Assembly: GCA_964036195.1 (NCBI GenBank) | Contig: OZ038460.1 | Location: 8,249,504-8,313,503, forward strand | Length of the DNA: 64,000 nt | Direction of reading: 5' to 3' | From: Sphaerolaimus hirsutus | Lineage: Eukaryota > Nematoda > Chromadorea > Monhysterida > Sphaerolaimidae | In this document: positions 13,893-25,597 of the stretch, piece by piece | Numbering within the stretch: position 1 is the stretch's first letter | Layout: each line of letters begins with the position of its first letter | The notes under the pieces: model-generated | Databases searched by the model: none | What the model was told of the DNA's origin: nothing | The model's input: only the letters and a program-made list of their open reading frames with translations | Program-made: the position numbers and the translations under genes

Positions 13893-14312
13893 TACCGTAT
13901 TACCTCGAAATACCCCCAGGGGGTTTATTATTTCGCCAGCAAAATTTGAGGGGGGGATAATTCGAGGGGGGGGGGTTTATTCGAGGGGGGGGGGGTCTAT
14001 TATTTCGCCAGAAATTTTCGAAAATTCCCCATACGCAGACATAGAAAAATCGAACAATTACATAGATGTATGTGTGTTTATAGGCATCTATAACTGTATA
14101 TACACAAAAACCCTTCCCTAACGTCACTTAATCATTAGTTTTAACGTGTGTTCTGCATTGTACAGAACACAAACTGCGGTATTTGTCATGTACGTTCACG
14201 TTACAGTCACTTTTAGGGGGGGGTATTTCGAGGGGGGGGGGTTTATTATTTCCTCAGCCGAAATTTAGGGGGGGGTATTTCGAGGGGGGGGTTAATTCGA
14301 GGTAATACGGTA
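13893..14312. mobile_element. Full-length TACCGTATTACCTCGAA MITE
   Basis: The element has terminal inverted repeats (TACCGTATTACCTCGAAATA and its complement), flanked inside by alternating G tracts and TTTATTATTTCGCCAG blocks. The unique core has no coding capacity. It is the reverse-oriented sister of 43076-43471. Other copies: 22533-24500, 24854-25539 and 51266-51673. Confidence 0.75.
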
Positions 14313-14350
14313 TTTTGCAGAAATGGTTGCCTAAGTTTTGATTTGATGTG

Positions 14351-14586
14351 CCTACACACTAGTTTTCACCGTGAGGTGTGAAAACTGAAATTTTTTCAAA
14401 TGAAATTTAATGAACACGGTTGAATGATTTCATTTTATTTAAATTAGAAATTAAATTAATGAAAGTTAAAAATTGAAAATTTGAAAACTAAAACACATAT
14501 AGCATACAAAAAGAGTAGGCTGAGTGTCGCCATGTCGCCATTTCAGTTTTCACACGAGTCACGGTGAAAACTAGTGTGTGTGGGGC
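14351..14586. mobile_element. Small foldback MITE with ACACACTAGTTTTCACCG ends
   Basis: The left end (ACACACTAGTTTTCACCGTGA) recurs inverted at the right end (TCACGGTGAAAACTAGTGTGTG); the interior is AT-rich. Related ends occur at 59006-59143 and, decayed, near 46595-46635. The flanks 14313-14350 and 14587-15239 hold nothing else recognisable. Confidence 0.55.
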
Positions 14587-15239
14587 CGATTAATCAAAAT
14601 ACCTAAGTTAAATATGTTAGTGCCTGTGGACCGCGGTGCGGGATTTCTTTCGCCAACACAAAGTTGCGAAACGTCCAAGTTACACATAGCTGTTTGACCC
14701 ACGTCTAAGTCGAACGATTTCTCCACAATTTTCTTGCTTAACTCGCTAATTTATGCCCTATTTTGCCTATTTTCATCTTCCCAATTGCTTTTTTCCTCTA
14801 TATATATGGTTATATACCTATTTAAAGCTTATGGTTATTTATAACTATAGCGATGTCACATTTTTGGCAGGTTACCAACTTATCATACAGGGTGTTTCCC
14901 CAAAGACATCTCTGACCTCTCATTTGGATACCGGGATACCCTTTTTGGTATTTATAGTGTAAGTTGGCAGCTGCCGAAAATTTTTCGAAATCGCTACAAA
15001 TATAAATAAAATACGTATATACCCAGTATAAAGAGGAAAATAGCGATTGTGACTATGAAAATTGGCAATATGGAGTACATTTTAGCTTACACTTTAGCAG
15101 GGGCAGCTCTCACTCTCGTTCGTACAATACGCAACCGGTAACTTGGACTTGGTCCAACTTCACATATGACCCGATCCAAAAATATGAAATAAAAAAACTT
15201 TTCTTATCGCGGGTCGTGTCGAAATTTTCAGTGTACAAA

Positions 15240-18200
15240 ATGGCGTGCCCTCAACGCTCATTGGACAATTACATCGGATCCCTTATCACAATCCGAACTG
15301 TTGACAGAGTCGACTACCAGGGAGTGATATCGAACATCGACATGAAAAGCCACACCTTGGTTTTGGACAACCCTTTTGTGGACGGGCAACCTTCGGGCGA
15401 AAATGCCACATTACAGTTGGTCATTGTTTTTCTTTGAACATGCTGTTTGAGTGTGAATTGTTTCGTGTGTACTCCCGGGTTGTTCTGGCTTTTGGCACTT
15501 TTCCAAATTTGCCACAATTTTTTTTACAATTTTTGCTGTCTGCACGTGACGTTTTGTGCATTCAATACACGCTCATTTTTCTCGCGCAGAATCAGCAACA
15601 TATCAAAACTGGAGGTGCTGCAATCGCGAGAGGATCACAATGTCGATAACGGGATGGTAAAAATTCCGCGAGCCAGGCGTCCATTGGCTGGAAAACAGCA
15701 ACACAGAGACTTTGCAAATAATGGGTTTGTCGCGCGCGTATTTATGTCCTACCTGGGGTCTCCAAGATTTTGGCCCTCGTGGGGGCTGGATAGATAGCAA
15801 ATCGCTCCTCCGGAGGGATAGATAGCTGCCGGGGGCACAATAAATATATAGGCTTTTTAGAGGTTAAGAAGGCAGAAAGGGGAAAAATCTCTAATAATCA
15901 GTTAAAAGTAGCCAAAAGTAGCTTTTAAATGGCTAAAATAGGTATATAACCATTTATTTATTTAACACACGTACCGCTGCTGGCTCTACAAGTCACGGGC
16001 GTAGAATAACAACATTCGGAAAGAAAATATCGAACCAAGTCCTAGTCGAACAAGAGGCAATAGCCATGTATATAGCCAGAAAGCACGATTTTGAAGGTGA
16101 AAAACTCCAGATAGATAGATAGCTGAGCGATTGGGGGGGGGGGGGGGTCTTTGGAGGTAGTAGCCAAAAATTTTGCCTCGGGGTAGATAGATAGCTGAGC
16201 GGCCTCCGGGATAGATAGATAGCTGGCCGATTTGGGGGGGAGACCCCTGTCCCTGTGTCCTACTATGTGTGAACCGAATAAATCCCTTTTCAAGTCCCGA
16301 AGACTCAAACTACCCATATGTTTTAGGTCCTACATGCCGGCGCAGTCGCAATCGCCCGGCACATCACAACACCCTAACCAAACTGTTCGAATGCCATCGG
16401 CGCTGGGAAAGTTGTTTCTTGGCATCGAGCCAATCGATCCCGCGCCACTGACTCAGACGGCTGTGTCCTCTGCTGGGGGCCATGGCAATTTAGTGTCGCC
16501 CAGACCAATGGGCCACCCTGCATATTATAATCTGGGGCGTGGCCCAATTCAAAGCCCTGTTTATCCGCACTACAGCAACCAAAGAAGCGCAGTCAAGTCG
16601 GCTCAGTCGAATAGGAGAGTCGGTCAGTTGGATCTCGATATGATGGCGACGCACCAGATTAAATGGCGCGCTCTGGTGTTAGCGCCATGGCGCTGCCAGC
16701 CAGAGTAGCGAAAGCGTATTTACGCTTACTCGAATTCAAGGACGTATCCAGGGGGGGGGCGGGGGGGGCTGCAGCCCCCCCCCCTTCCCGGGTGAGACCT
16801 CAAAAGTCGGTGAAAATGCGACTTTTGGTACGACTTTTGAAGGTGTTATGAAAAAATTTTGCGCGCAAGCGCGCATTTCTCGATCACACAGCTTTATTAT
16901 CTGAAAATGGGTCATCGTACCCTCAATTCACTATAAATTACACTAAATGGCGTGTTCATCGCCCTATTTGTATGTATATTTACATACAAATTAGCGACTT
17001 TTGGCGCCAGCGCCAACGCCAATGGCGCCATGGCGTGGCGCCTACGAATGGCGCCAGCGCCATGACGCTATTCCGCTACCATGTAGGGAAAATTTTAGGG
17101 GGGGGGGCTGAGCCCCCCCCGTTCGCGGGGCTCCGTAAACAAGCAGCCCCCCCCGCTCCAAAATCCTGGATACGTCCCTGCTCGAATTACCCGGGTAAAT
17201 GGGTATTTATGCTTACGCTTACGCTTTCATAAAATACCCGTACGCTTTATTACGCTTTCCCGGCCGAAATACCCGGGTACTAAAAGCGTAAAAAAGCTTT
17301 TCACATGGTCCGGTTTTACACTTTTGAAAAAGTGGCAAACCACGGAAAAAAGTGAACAAAACTGCGTACCAAAATAAAATGACTATGTGTGCACTGTGCA
17401 GTAATGCACTGGAAATAGCGACACATGTACAAATTGTGTCGCAATATGAATGTCATGTTAAAACTGTGTCGTGGCTTTAGATTAGAAATTTTTGGGTCAT
17501 TTTTGGATTCCGACGACGATGTTGTCGCCGTCAACAGCATGAGTTAGAAAATGAATATGACTTAAGTGTCGTTGACAATGAATTGCCATCAGCATCTAAG
17601 GGCAGGCTACCAAGTGGACGTCTGAAAAATGTGGCTGAGAGCTTGATTTCGGAAGAATTCACTGAGAAAAACCGTCTTAAAGTTTTTTCGCTTACGCTTT
17701 TTTTACGCTTTCCTAGGTATTTTAAAAATACCTTACGCTTTCTGTATCCATACTCAAAATTTGGAAAGTGTATTTACGCTTACGCTTACGCTTTCCAAAA
17801 ATACCGGTATTTTAACAACTCTGCTGGCAGCGCCTTGTCGAATGAATATTTCATACACATAAGTCACAAATTCCTGGTGACAGTGGTCTGGCATTGGGCC
17901 AATGGGTATGCTGCACTAATTAATTGTGTACGTGAATGAGTGTGCAAAATCACAATGCGGCTGTCAAGTGGAATTCAACCCCAAAAAATTCTATATCTTG
18001 AAGAAACCTTCTCGCAGCTAACCGCCTAACGGACAGCTACGCACTGTCAATGGCGACCAGTGGAGGCAATCCGCAGCAGGCAAACGGCAGACCTGTCAGA
18101 CGCGCGGGCGGCATTTTCGCAGAACCGTGCGGCGATCCCACCGAGGACATGGCCAGGGCCGCGGGCAGGTTAGAGGTTTTTCTGACGACCCTGGATAGGA

Positions 18201-21200
18201 AAGGGGTGGGTTTGCGGGTACCCCCACCCCCAATCGCTCAGCTATCTACCTATCTGGAGCGATTTTTGAGCAAATTTACTCTAACTTTTGCTCAAAAACG
18301 CTAATTTTCGTACATTTTTCATAGATTTTCCTCTCCAAAATCACCATTGCATGATTGCATCATTGCCTATTTTCAGCCATTTTTAGCACTACGTGTTATA
18401 TACTTATTTTGAGCTATTTTGCACCTACTTTTACCAATTTTTCTCCCTTTTCTCCCTCTACACCTTGAAAAAGCCTATATATTGAACCCCCGCGAATAGG
18501 GGTTAAGTAGGGGGGGTTATCCCCCCATATCCAGCAACTATCTATCTATCCCAGAGGCCGCTCAGCTATCTTTCTATCCCGGAGGCAAAAATATTGGCTA
18601 CTTACTATCTGGCTACCTCTTTTGGCTACCTTTTCTACAGTCGCCCCATTTCCTCAGATACACTGTTGGCGACGCGAACGCGTTATTGGACGCCCCATTA
18701 GATGCGGCCGCGATGCAGACTGACTTTGACTTTGAAGCCAATTTGGCTCTTTTTGAAAAGCCCAAAGTGCAGACCAGAAACTATAGTGGAAACAATGGGG
18801 GTACTTTGTCTGCAAGCGGCGATATACCCCCGGCCGATCCACTGAAGTTTGTTTCATTTTATTCATTTTCCAGTATACTCAGCGGACGTCACACTTAGTA
18901 TGGAAACCTACCATAACCCATCTGAATAATGAACCAAAAATTATACAGTTTTTCATCATAATATTTCGTTTTTACTATGGAAAATTAATTGCGGAACTTA
19001 TAAGATTTTACTCATTAAATTATGGTAGGGTCCTGCGCATACTTTGCGGTCCACCGAGTATATTCATTTAGATTTCTCATGCCGCAAGCGCCCATCGATT
19101 TTGCAGCGAGCCACAGCGTAATTTCCGTAATGATGAGAATGTCGTCAGGGATCCCAGCAGGGTCCTATCCTGGGTTACCGAAAAATTGGCTGGCACAAGC
19201 TCTACACAAAATGGTCTGTTTTTGGTACCTTCCTTCCCTACCTCAACTGAATTCATAAACTAAGCACTTAAATTACCCAGATACACAAGCAAATTCAGTT
19301 GCAAAACAGACCCCACACATAGTCGAGCCTGCTTTAGAGGCTGTGCCATGTGTCAGTGGAATTGTGAAGGAATCGTTACTGCTGGAAGCGCTGGCACAGT
19401 GCCCAAGGGATTTTCTCGCTACCAATTTGGCGTCTGTATTTGCGCAAATAGTGCTCGAGGGTAAAAATGGTGCTGCGAGGTTGGTATTTGGTTCTGTTGG
19501 AATGTCGAGGGTTTCTTTGAGCATGTTAGGTTGCTAGATACGCCTACAAACCTGGGCTCAGTTGCACTGGGAAAAAATACAAGTATTTTTTTCCGGAAAT
19601 GTACATGTACAATAAAACATTTCCTCAGGGGTATTCTAGATTTCGATTCTCCGGGGGGTTGGATAGATAGCTGACCGGCCTCCTGGATACATAGATAGCT
19701 GGGCGGTTTGTGGGATAACCCCCCAACCAACCCCCCTTTCCTACCCCTACATTTCCTTACCCTCGAATCAGTACCTCGTCTCTTCATTCAGCTCTAACGA
19801 ACGCCACTGCGTCATCGTGTGCGGCGTGACCGCGTTCAGTGCGAACACTGCCGCCTTTATGTGCTACCACTTGGCCAATCGTCGCTGGCGGGTGACAGTC
19901 ATTCGAGCTGGTTTCGGTGTTACTGCGCCGCTGTTTGAACAGAGTAATGTGGCAAGGTAGGGAGGGTACTATGGCGCTGGGTTAATATGAAATTAAGTGT
20001 GATTTTACAGGTTGTTTGGTGTCGGAGGTTGATTTATTTGGAAAAGTTACCTGTAGACAGTGGCGGAGCCAGGGGGCGGCCGCCCCCCCCCCTAGGGCTC
20101 GAACTCGACTCGACTCAGCTCGTGATTCGAGGGTAAAGCAGGGTACCGACTCGACTCGTCTGACTCGACCGGAAAAATATGGCCCAAACTCGAAACTCGA
20201 GGTTTTCGCCCGACTCGACTCGAAATTTTGACAAATTTCGAGTCAGGCTTTCCATTGAATAATGTCCTAAAATATCAATTTTGATATGAAATTTTAAACA
20301 TATTTTTCAAAACTTTTGCGTGCGAGCGCGCTTTTCCACACCGCAAGTGTGATATATTGTGGATTGTGTTGGCATATGTATTGAATGGTGTTAAAACTCA
20401 AATTTCTTATTACCATACAATTCTACATAATGTGCATGTGCATGCTAGTTTAGCGCCAGATTTTGGTAAACTCATAAATCAGCTATTATAAAACGCATTT
20501 GAGTTTACTGAAATGAGTTATTCTTAATCCCCATCAACTGCAGTTGACAGATACATCATTATGGTAAATTCAAATGCGTTCAAAGCCGATTTATGAGTTT
20601 TCCAAAATCTGGCAGTAAACTAGCATGTGCAGCGCCACATGTGAAACACACACCACCTCAAATGCATTGCTCAATGTTGGCACTGATCAAAAAAAATGTT
20701 GTAAAAGATGTTGATTTTCCATCCCTAAGCCACTTTTATTTTTGCAACTTTATTTGTAGCAACATGAGTGATAAAAAGTTCTATTTTTGCTTTATCTTGA
20801 TATTGAAATGAACTGTTGGCATTTAGACTTCATTAAGTGTGTGTGAAAACATTGGTAGAGAAACCAGTATCAAAAATTACTGCAAGGGTTATACCAGAAG
20901 TAACGTATCCGACTCGACTCTCAAGATTTTTGCCTGACTCGACTCGACCTTTCACTGGCTCGCCCGACTCGACTCGCCGACTCGACCGGAAAAAAATTGG
21001 GGTTGCGACTCGAACTCGAGTTTGAAAAAAATCGAGTTTCGAGCCCTAGCCCCCCCCTTCCGGGTTAAGACATAAGGAATGTAAGAAAAGGTATCCACGT
21101 GCAACGATTTTGGGGTCAATTTGCATAAATTTTCTGCGCAAGCGCGCATTTTTGCTTCACGTTACGGGCAGTTTCACTTTGTAGAGTTATGTGAAAATGC

Positions 21201-22015
21201 AGTCGGGTGTGTCCATGTCGCTTTATATGTGTGTAAAATACCCTCAAAAGATTGGCCCTCACTTTTTACTAAAGTAGTTCTACCCCGCCGCAGCTACAAA
21301 TCCGACCTGATCACCGAGTGCGCCAAGTTGCCCGACGCGGGCCTCATGTCCGCCGTGCTGGTTATCAACGACCCGTTCTACAGCGGCGCCCAGTGGGCCA
21401 GCAGCCCCGCTTCCGACAAAATGCCCCAGGTGCCACTCCCAGACCCTGTAAAGTACCCTGTAAAATGTCAAATGTCATTCAAAGTGTCAAATCTCATGTA
21501 AAATGGCAAACGTACGTTTGCCATTTTACCGGGCATTTTACATGACTTTTGACACTTTGCATGACATTTGACATTTTACAGGGCACTTTACAGGGTCTGG
21601 CAGTGCCTCCAGGATTGGCTCGGCGGGTTGAAGAAGGGCTGCACGATGATTTTGTGGGAGTGCGCGCCGCCGCGGTGTGCAGTCGGGTGTCGGGTGGACA
21701 GCGTCTACTGTTTGTTGCCCTCGGTTGATGAGGTGGGTGGCGATTTGTTCATATTTGGCGATTTGTGGATGTGCGGTTCAGTGTGCCGATGCAAACTAGT
21801 TGACATTCGCAACAGAAAATTCGTGTCAACTAAATTTTGGCTAGTTATATTCACCACTCAACACCATACCACAGTGCATCGACCCCTGTTACGTGTGCGA
21901 CATTGGCATAGATAGATCGCTGGTCGACAAACACTTGGCCGACTCGACTGCCAGCAAGGTGATCGACAAGCTGTTCACCAACAAGTTTTACGTCAAGGTG
22001 ATGCCACGGGTCTGA
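15240..22015 (+). CDS. EDC3: EDC3, enhancer of mRNA-decapping protein 3
   Basis: Eleven exons join in frame to 602 residues: 15240-15415, 15590-15724, 16327-16622, 18018-18168, 18658-18850, 19117-19213, 19281-19479, 19792-19956, 21294-21429, 21613-21732 and 21875-22015. Exons 1-2 encode an N-terminal Lsm fold (DNYIGSLITIRTVDRVDYQG). Exon 5 holds the FDF motif (TDFDFEANLALFEK), which in known EDC3 proteins binds the DDX6/Me31B helicase. Exons 8-11 form the C-terminal YjeF-N domain (CVIVCGVTAFS, AVLVINDPFYS, YVCDIGIDRSLVDKH). EDC3 is a cytoplasmic P-body scaffold that stimulates DCP2 decapping. The ATG at 15240 gives MACPQRSLDNYIG in good context. The protein is longer than the human one (about 508 residues), mainly in the linker. 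The acceptors at 19117 and 19792 and the donor at 19479 were chosen by phase and are slightly less certain. Confidence 0.92.
15753..16255. mobile_element. GATAGATAGCTGG-family hAT-like MITE in EDC3 intron 2
   Basis: The element starts CTGGGGTCTCCAAGATTTTG, ends in a GACCCCTG segment and is flanked by an exact 8-bp duplication TGTCCTAC (15745-15752 and 16256-16263). Inside are GGATAGATAGCTG units and long G tracts typical of the family. Confidence 0.75.
16737..17180. mobile_element. ACGTATCC-family hAT-like MITE in EDC3 intron 3
   Basis: The termini are CAAGGACGTATCCAGG and CCTGGATACGTCCCTG, with exact 8-bp duplications CTCGAATT on both sides. The interior holds opposing G and C tracts, the GCGCGCAAGCGCGC palindrome (16861-16874) and a GGCGCCATGGCG cluster. 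It is non-coding and interrupts a TTACGC-rich tract. Confidence 0.8.
17185..17815. repeat. Dispersed GCTTACGCTT simple-repeat tract
   Basis: Clusters of GCTTACGCTTACGCTTTC and matching AAAGCGTA units lie at both ends of this stretch and upstream of the MITE at 16737. They look like ends of another non-autonomous element carrying a TTACGC array, now split by that MITE. The whole lies in EDC3 intron 3. Confidence 0.4.
18190..18605. mobile_element. Partial GATAGATAGCTGG-family MITE in EDC3 intron 4
   Basis: Reverse-orientation family units are seen (CAATCGCTCAGCTATCTACC, CCCGGAGGCAAAAATATTGG) with the usual AAATGGC/TAGGT interior. Clear ends and target duplications were not found. Confidence 0.5.
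19625..19745. mobile_element. Short or deleted GATAGATAGCTGG-family MITE in EDC3 intron 7
   Basis: The stretch begins CAGGGGTATTCTAGATTTCG and carries GGTTGGATAGATAGCTG and CATAGATAGCTGGGCGG units. It is much shorter than the roughly 500-bp family length, so it is an internally deleted copy. Confidence 0.5.
20058..21065. mobile_element. Two nested MITEs in EDC3 intron 8, inner one with an ACTCG array
   Basis: The outer element opens CAGTGGCGGAGCCAGGGGGC. Inside it, at about 20092-21048, an element with ends TAGGGCTCGAACTCGACTCG and TCGAGTTTCGAGCCCTA carries GACTCGACTCG arrays at both ends. A further inverted repeat lies at its centre (GCTAGTTTAGCGCCAGATTT near 20450 and its complement near 20620). 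Both flanks of the inner element are C runs, so its target duplication cannot be placed exactly. The right end of the outer element was not found. Confidence 0.55.
21440..21600. repeat. Palindromic hairpin repeat filling EDC3 intron 9
   Basis: The arms start CCAGACCCTGTAAAGT and meet at GCAAACGTACGTTTGC. The intron (21430-21612) is only 183 bp, so the hairpin makes up about 88 percent of it. The left arm has lost a few bases relative to the right. Confidence 0.75.
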
Positions 22016-22532
22016 TGTACATATTTGTGTATAAGTGGCGAAATGTTTTCTATATTTGTAATTTTCTAGGTTAGGTCTTTTATTTGTGACTTTTTCATAG
22101 ATGACTTTGGTTGTATTTGGGTTCCCTTTTCTATTCTGTTGTGATTATCTTCTCGGTTAAAGGGATTGTTCGCGGTAGGTAGCTGAGGTTAAAATAATAT
22201 AAAAATGACGATCATGGATGAAATCTAGATCACCTCGTTCTAAAAGCGGATTACGCCCACTGTCCGATTTTGTGTATGGCTTACGGTTAGCTTTCAAGTT
22301 TAAATGACGCCCCAGGTCCCAATTCTAATTACTAAGTAAACGTGCAAAATAAGTTGCAAGCGCTAAATTAACAAATAAACTGATGGAGCAAATAGAACAG
22401 ACTTATGTTCAGGTTCAAGGTACAAATTCCAAAGCCAGTTAGATGAACTACCCTCAATTCAATTAGTCAGTTTAATCAATTCCACAAGGTACATAGGTAA
22501 TTGGTAGTGACCGTTGGGCATCGGTTGTCATC
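22016..22532. other. EDC3 3' flank
   Basis: The stretch is presumably the EDC3 3' UTR and spacer. An AATAAA at 22374-22379, about 360 bp after the stop, may be the polyadenylation signal. Nothing else was recognised. Confidence 0.4.
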
Positions 22533-22670
22533 TACCGTATTACCTCAAATTAACCCCCTCAAAATGGGCTGGAGAAATAATAAACCCCCCTTGAGATACC
22601 CCCCCCCTTCGGAATGATTTACATCATGTACGTAATAAATATGTCATGTATGCAATGTACATGATCTATA

Positions 22671-23929
22671 CACTACCGTGCAGAATAGTTGAGCTTTTTC
22701 CACTGCGTGATTAATGTTGCCAGAATTTCGAAATGGTTGATATGCAAAACATTTGGATACTATACATGGGTACCCTGGGGGGTTGACTACACATGCCTGG
22801 GATGACTGCCCCTCTAGTTCAAATCTGCATTTTTTCCTAGTGTACAAACATATAAACTCAATTTGTTCATGTTTCAGAATAGTTGAGACTTTTCTTGTTT
22901 TGGGCAGAAGCCACCCTGTATCTCACTTTAAAGTCTATATCCAACTCCTATGTTCATTTTTTGACTAAATTTTCACCATGGCAACTGCTTGCCTGCATCG
23001 CTGAGCTCTGTGTGCAGCAAGAAACATTCTAAGCATGAACAGCATATGGCAAAGCATATATGGAAATGGGGCATTTATTTATTTTTGCTGCACTTTTGCA
23101 TCCATTGCCAGCAACTCAGAAATGGGGGTAGGCATACTACTGAGTGGGCTATTTGGTGTGTAAATTTGAGGTTTTGGCTTTGCTCTATTAGGGAGAAAAG
23201 TTGGCCCAACTGTGAATGAGTAATGTGCAATTATTTTGGATGGAATGAAGATGGCAGTTTGTAAGTGCTATAACTTTTGATTGGAAAGAGATATTGAAAA
23301 TACGTTTTTGTCATATTAATTCTCTCTGTCTAAAGTATGTTATAGACTGTTCAAAAACAGAATTTTCATGCTGCAAACCCCAGTAAAAAAGCATATATTA
23401 TTTTGACACCATTGGAAACTTTAAAGTGCCATAACTTTTGATTGGAAAGAGATATCTAACTCATTTTTGTTTTAAATGAATCCTCGTTGTCTAAAGTACA
23501 TGGTAGCATGTTCAAAAAATTTATTTTTAAATGTTCAAAAACTGGGTCAAATTGACATACGGAATTTAGACATCACTAAACCGACCACAAAAATAGAATC
23601 TGCAGGTTGTTCCGATCATTTTAAGTGTAGAATGATTCAAATCAGCCCAGAAATGGTTGAGTTATTAAACTTCAAAGACACTCACCCAGATTGCCTATTT
23701 TATGTATATTTATTGACCATCTTTTTATAGACCCCCCTTATCTCGGGCCTGGGGGATTATTTGAGCAAACAAAAATTGTTTGTAGTAGCCCCAGCATCAA
23801 ACCCCAACATACTCAAACGGCATCAAAATTGGGCAAGGGAGAAAAAATTGGGAAGCAAAAAAGTGCGGTGGACCCCCAGCCTACTGTTTCTCTTTGTGTG
23901 AAAAGTCTCAACTATTCTGCACGGTAGTG
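22671..23929. mobile_element. Tc1/mariner-like non-autonomous element (copy 1)
   Basis: The termini CACTACCGTGCAGAATAGTT and AACTATTCTGCACGGTAGTG are perfect inverted repeats flanked by TA on both sides, as in Tc1/mariner insertions. The 1.26-kb length is mariner-like, but no intact transposase frame or catalytic motif is visible. A second copy is at 36370-37633. Confidence 0.75.
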
Positions 23930-23938
23930 TATTACTAC

Positions 23939-24256
23939 CAGGGTTGGCAAAATCTCAGAAAAAAATAAAAATAAAATGGAAAATTGAATAATAAAATAAA
24001 AATAAAATGGAAAATTGAAGAATAAAATTAAAATAAAATACAATTTTTATACAATTTTACTACATTTTTAGTAAAAATAATTTTACAAAAATCAATTCTG
24101 GTCACGATCTGAAATAAAAAATAAAAATAAAATGGAAAATTTAAGAATAAAATAAAAATAAAATGAAAAATATAAGAATAAAATTAAAATAAAATACAAT
24201 TTTTATACAATTTAACTACAATTTTAGTAAAAAGAATTTTACTAAAACCAACCCTG
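23939..24256. mobile_element. hAT-like MITE with CAGGGTTGGCAAAA end
   Basis: The ends are CAGGGTTGGCAAAATC and AAAACCAACCCTG, with exact 8-bp duplications ATTACTAC (23931-23938 and 24257-24264). The interior is AATAAAATAAAAATAAAATG-type AT repeats. The CAGGG start and 8-bp duplication fit hAT. Confidence 0.75.
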
Positions 24257-24500
24257 ATTACTACTAATTTGCATTGCAGCTACACATAGACTAGTTTGTG
24301 TAGCTATCTACGTTTTCATGTCCAAATATACCCCGTTTGGACACGTTTATTACCTGTTTTGGGTACACAAATGCCCAATTTTTACTACGATCCTTACGAA
24401 AAGTTCTGACGAAATAATAAACCCCCCTCGAATAAACCCCTCTCAAATTTTGCTGGCGAAATAATAAACCCCCATGGGGGTATTTCGAGTTAATACGGTA

Positions 24501-24853
24501 GTTTCTCAAGTCTGGTGATCTAAATTTCAATCCCTTACAACGTAAACAAATCATGGTGTCTTACGATAACCGAGCTTGTGATCTGTTTAAGGCATTATAG
24601 CTGGACGTGACGACTCTACTCGTTGCGTTCATAAATTGTTTTGCATTCCGGGTAGTATTTTTACTGACTTCGCGTGCTCATTTACACACCTATGTATCAA
24701 ATATTTCAAAACAATTTTCCCGTCTACCGGCGCTTCGAAATGGTCCGTTGGATTGTTGGTTGTGAAATGTGCGCAAAATTTCATTTATGTAAATGAAAAG
24801 TGTACCCCTCATAGACAGTATTCGTTCAAATTTGAAATATAATCTTGTTGGCA
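24501..24853. other. Short unique stretch between two MITEs
   Basis: No gene or repeat was recognised. A short frame starting at 24636 shows no family resemblance. Confidence 0.5.
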
Positions 24854-25539
24854 TACCGTGTTACCTCGAACTACCCATGGGTAGGGTTCAAACGGGATCC
24901 CGAAACTTTTAAATTCCAATCCCGACACCGGAAAAATTTGCCAACTTTTTAAAATAACATTTTTGCACTAAGAAATGTGACCAGGAACGCCCATGTCCAA
25001 TTTACGGCACTTTTCCGGCATTCATGCGTGTTTCTAGACCTAATTTTGCAGTAAGTTTGAGACAATCTTTTAATATGAGATTTTTTCAAAGATCCCGATC
25101 CCGGTGCCGATCCAGAGACACAAATACCGATCCCGAAATCTAAAAATAGCAATCCCGAAAGCCCAATCCCGATCCCGAAATCTCAAAGTCAATCCCAATC
25201 CCGAAAAGCCAGTCCCGTTTGAACCCTACCCATGGGGGTTTATTATTTCGTCAGCTAAATTTAATTCGGGGTTAATTCGAGAGGGAGCTTATTCGAGAGG
25301 GGGGTTTATTTTTTCGCCAGAAATTTTCGTGACATTCATAGTACAGAATACGCTTTTACATGCCTAAATCGGTAATACACGTGACCGAATCGATTAATTA
25401 GGAGATATAAACGTACGTCAATACATAAACTAGCGTATGTGTCTGCGATGCTAACTGGCATCAATAAATGCATCATGTATTTACATTGCATACATGATGT
25501 AATCATTTAAGAGGAGGGTTTATTCGAGGTAATACGGTA
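24854..25539. mobile_element. TACCGTATTACC MITE with a nested GGGATC-array hAT-like element
   Basis: The outer ends are TACCGTGTTACCTCGAA and TTCGAGGTAATACGGTA. The MITE is split in its CCCATGGG segment by the inner element at 24882-25228. Confidence 0.75.
24882..25228. mobile_element. hAT-like MITE with TAGGGTTCAAACGGGAT ends and GGGATC array
   Basis: Terminal inverted repeats TAGGGTTCAAACGGGATC / GTCCCGTTTGAACCCTA are flanked by an exact 8-bp duplication CCCATGGG (24874-24881 and 25229-25236). Inside are diverged CCCGATCCCGAAA units and a shared core containing ATTTTTGCA and TTTCCGGCATTCATG segments seen also in 28230-28753 and 29376-29851. Confidence 0.85.
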
Positions 25540-25597
25540 TTTTACAATGAAATGATGATCTTGTTACAAGTGTTGATGATGGCGTAGCGTCAGATAT

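Larger units (their letters stand above)
22533..24500. mobile_element. TACCGTATTACC MITE interrupted by two other elements
   Basis: The left end (TACCGTATTACCTCAAATTA) and right end (TATTTCGAGTTAATACGGTA) are those of the family, here about 1.97 kb apart because a mariner-like element (22671-23929) and a hAT-like element (23939-24256) sit inside. Without them the element would be the normal length of about 400 bp. Confidence 0.7.

Noticed and set aside
20016-21149. Ser/Arg-rich frames in the ACTCG array
   Set aside because: They are translations of the simple array inside a MITE in an EDC3 intron.
22989-23219. 76-codon frame in the mariner-like element as transposase
   Set aside because: No mariner helix-turn-helix or DDE/D motif is visible, and the frame breaks shortly after in both copies.
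25080-25230. Telomere-like or satellite locus
   Set aside because: The arrays are bounded by inverted ends and 8-bp duplications, so they belong to individual MITEs.
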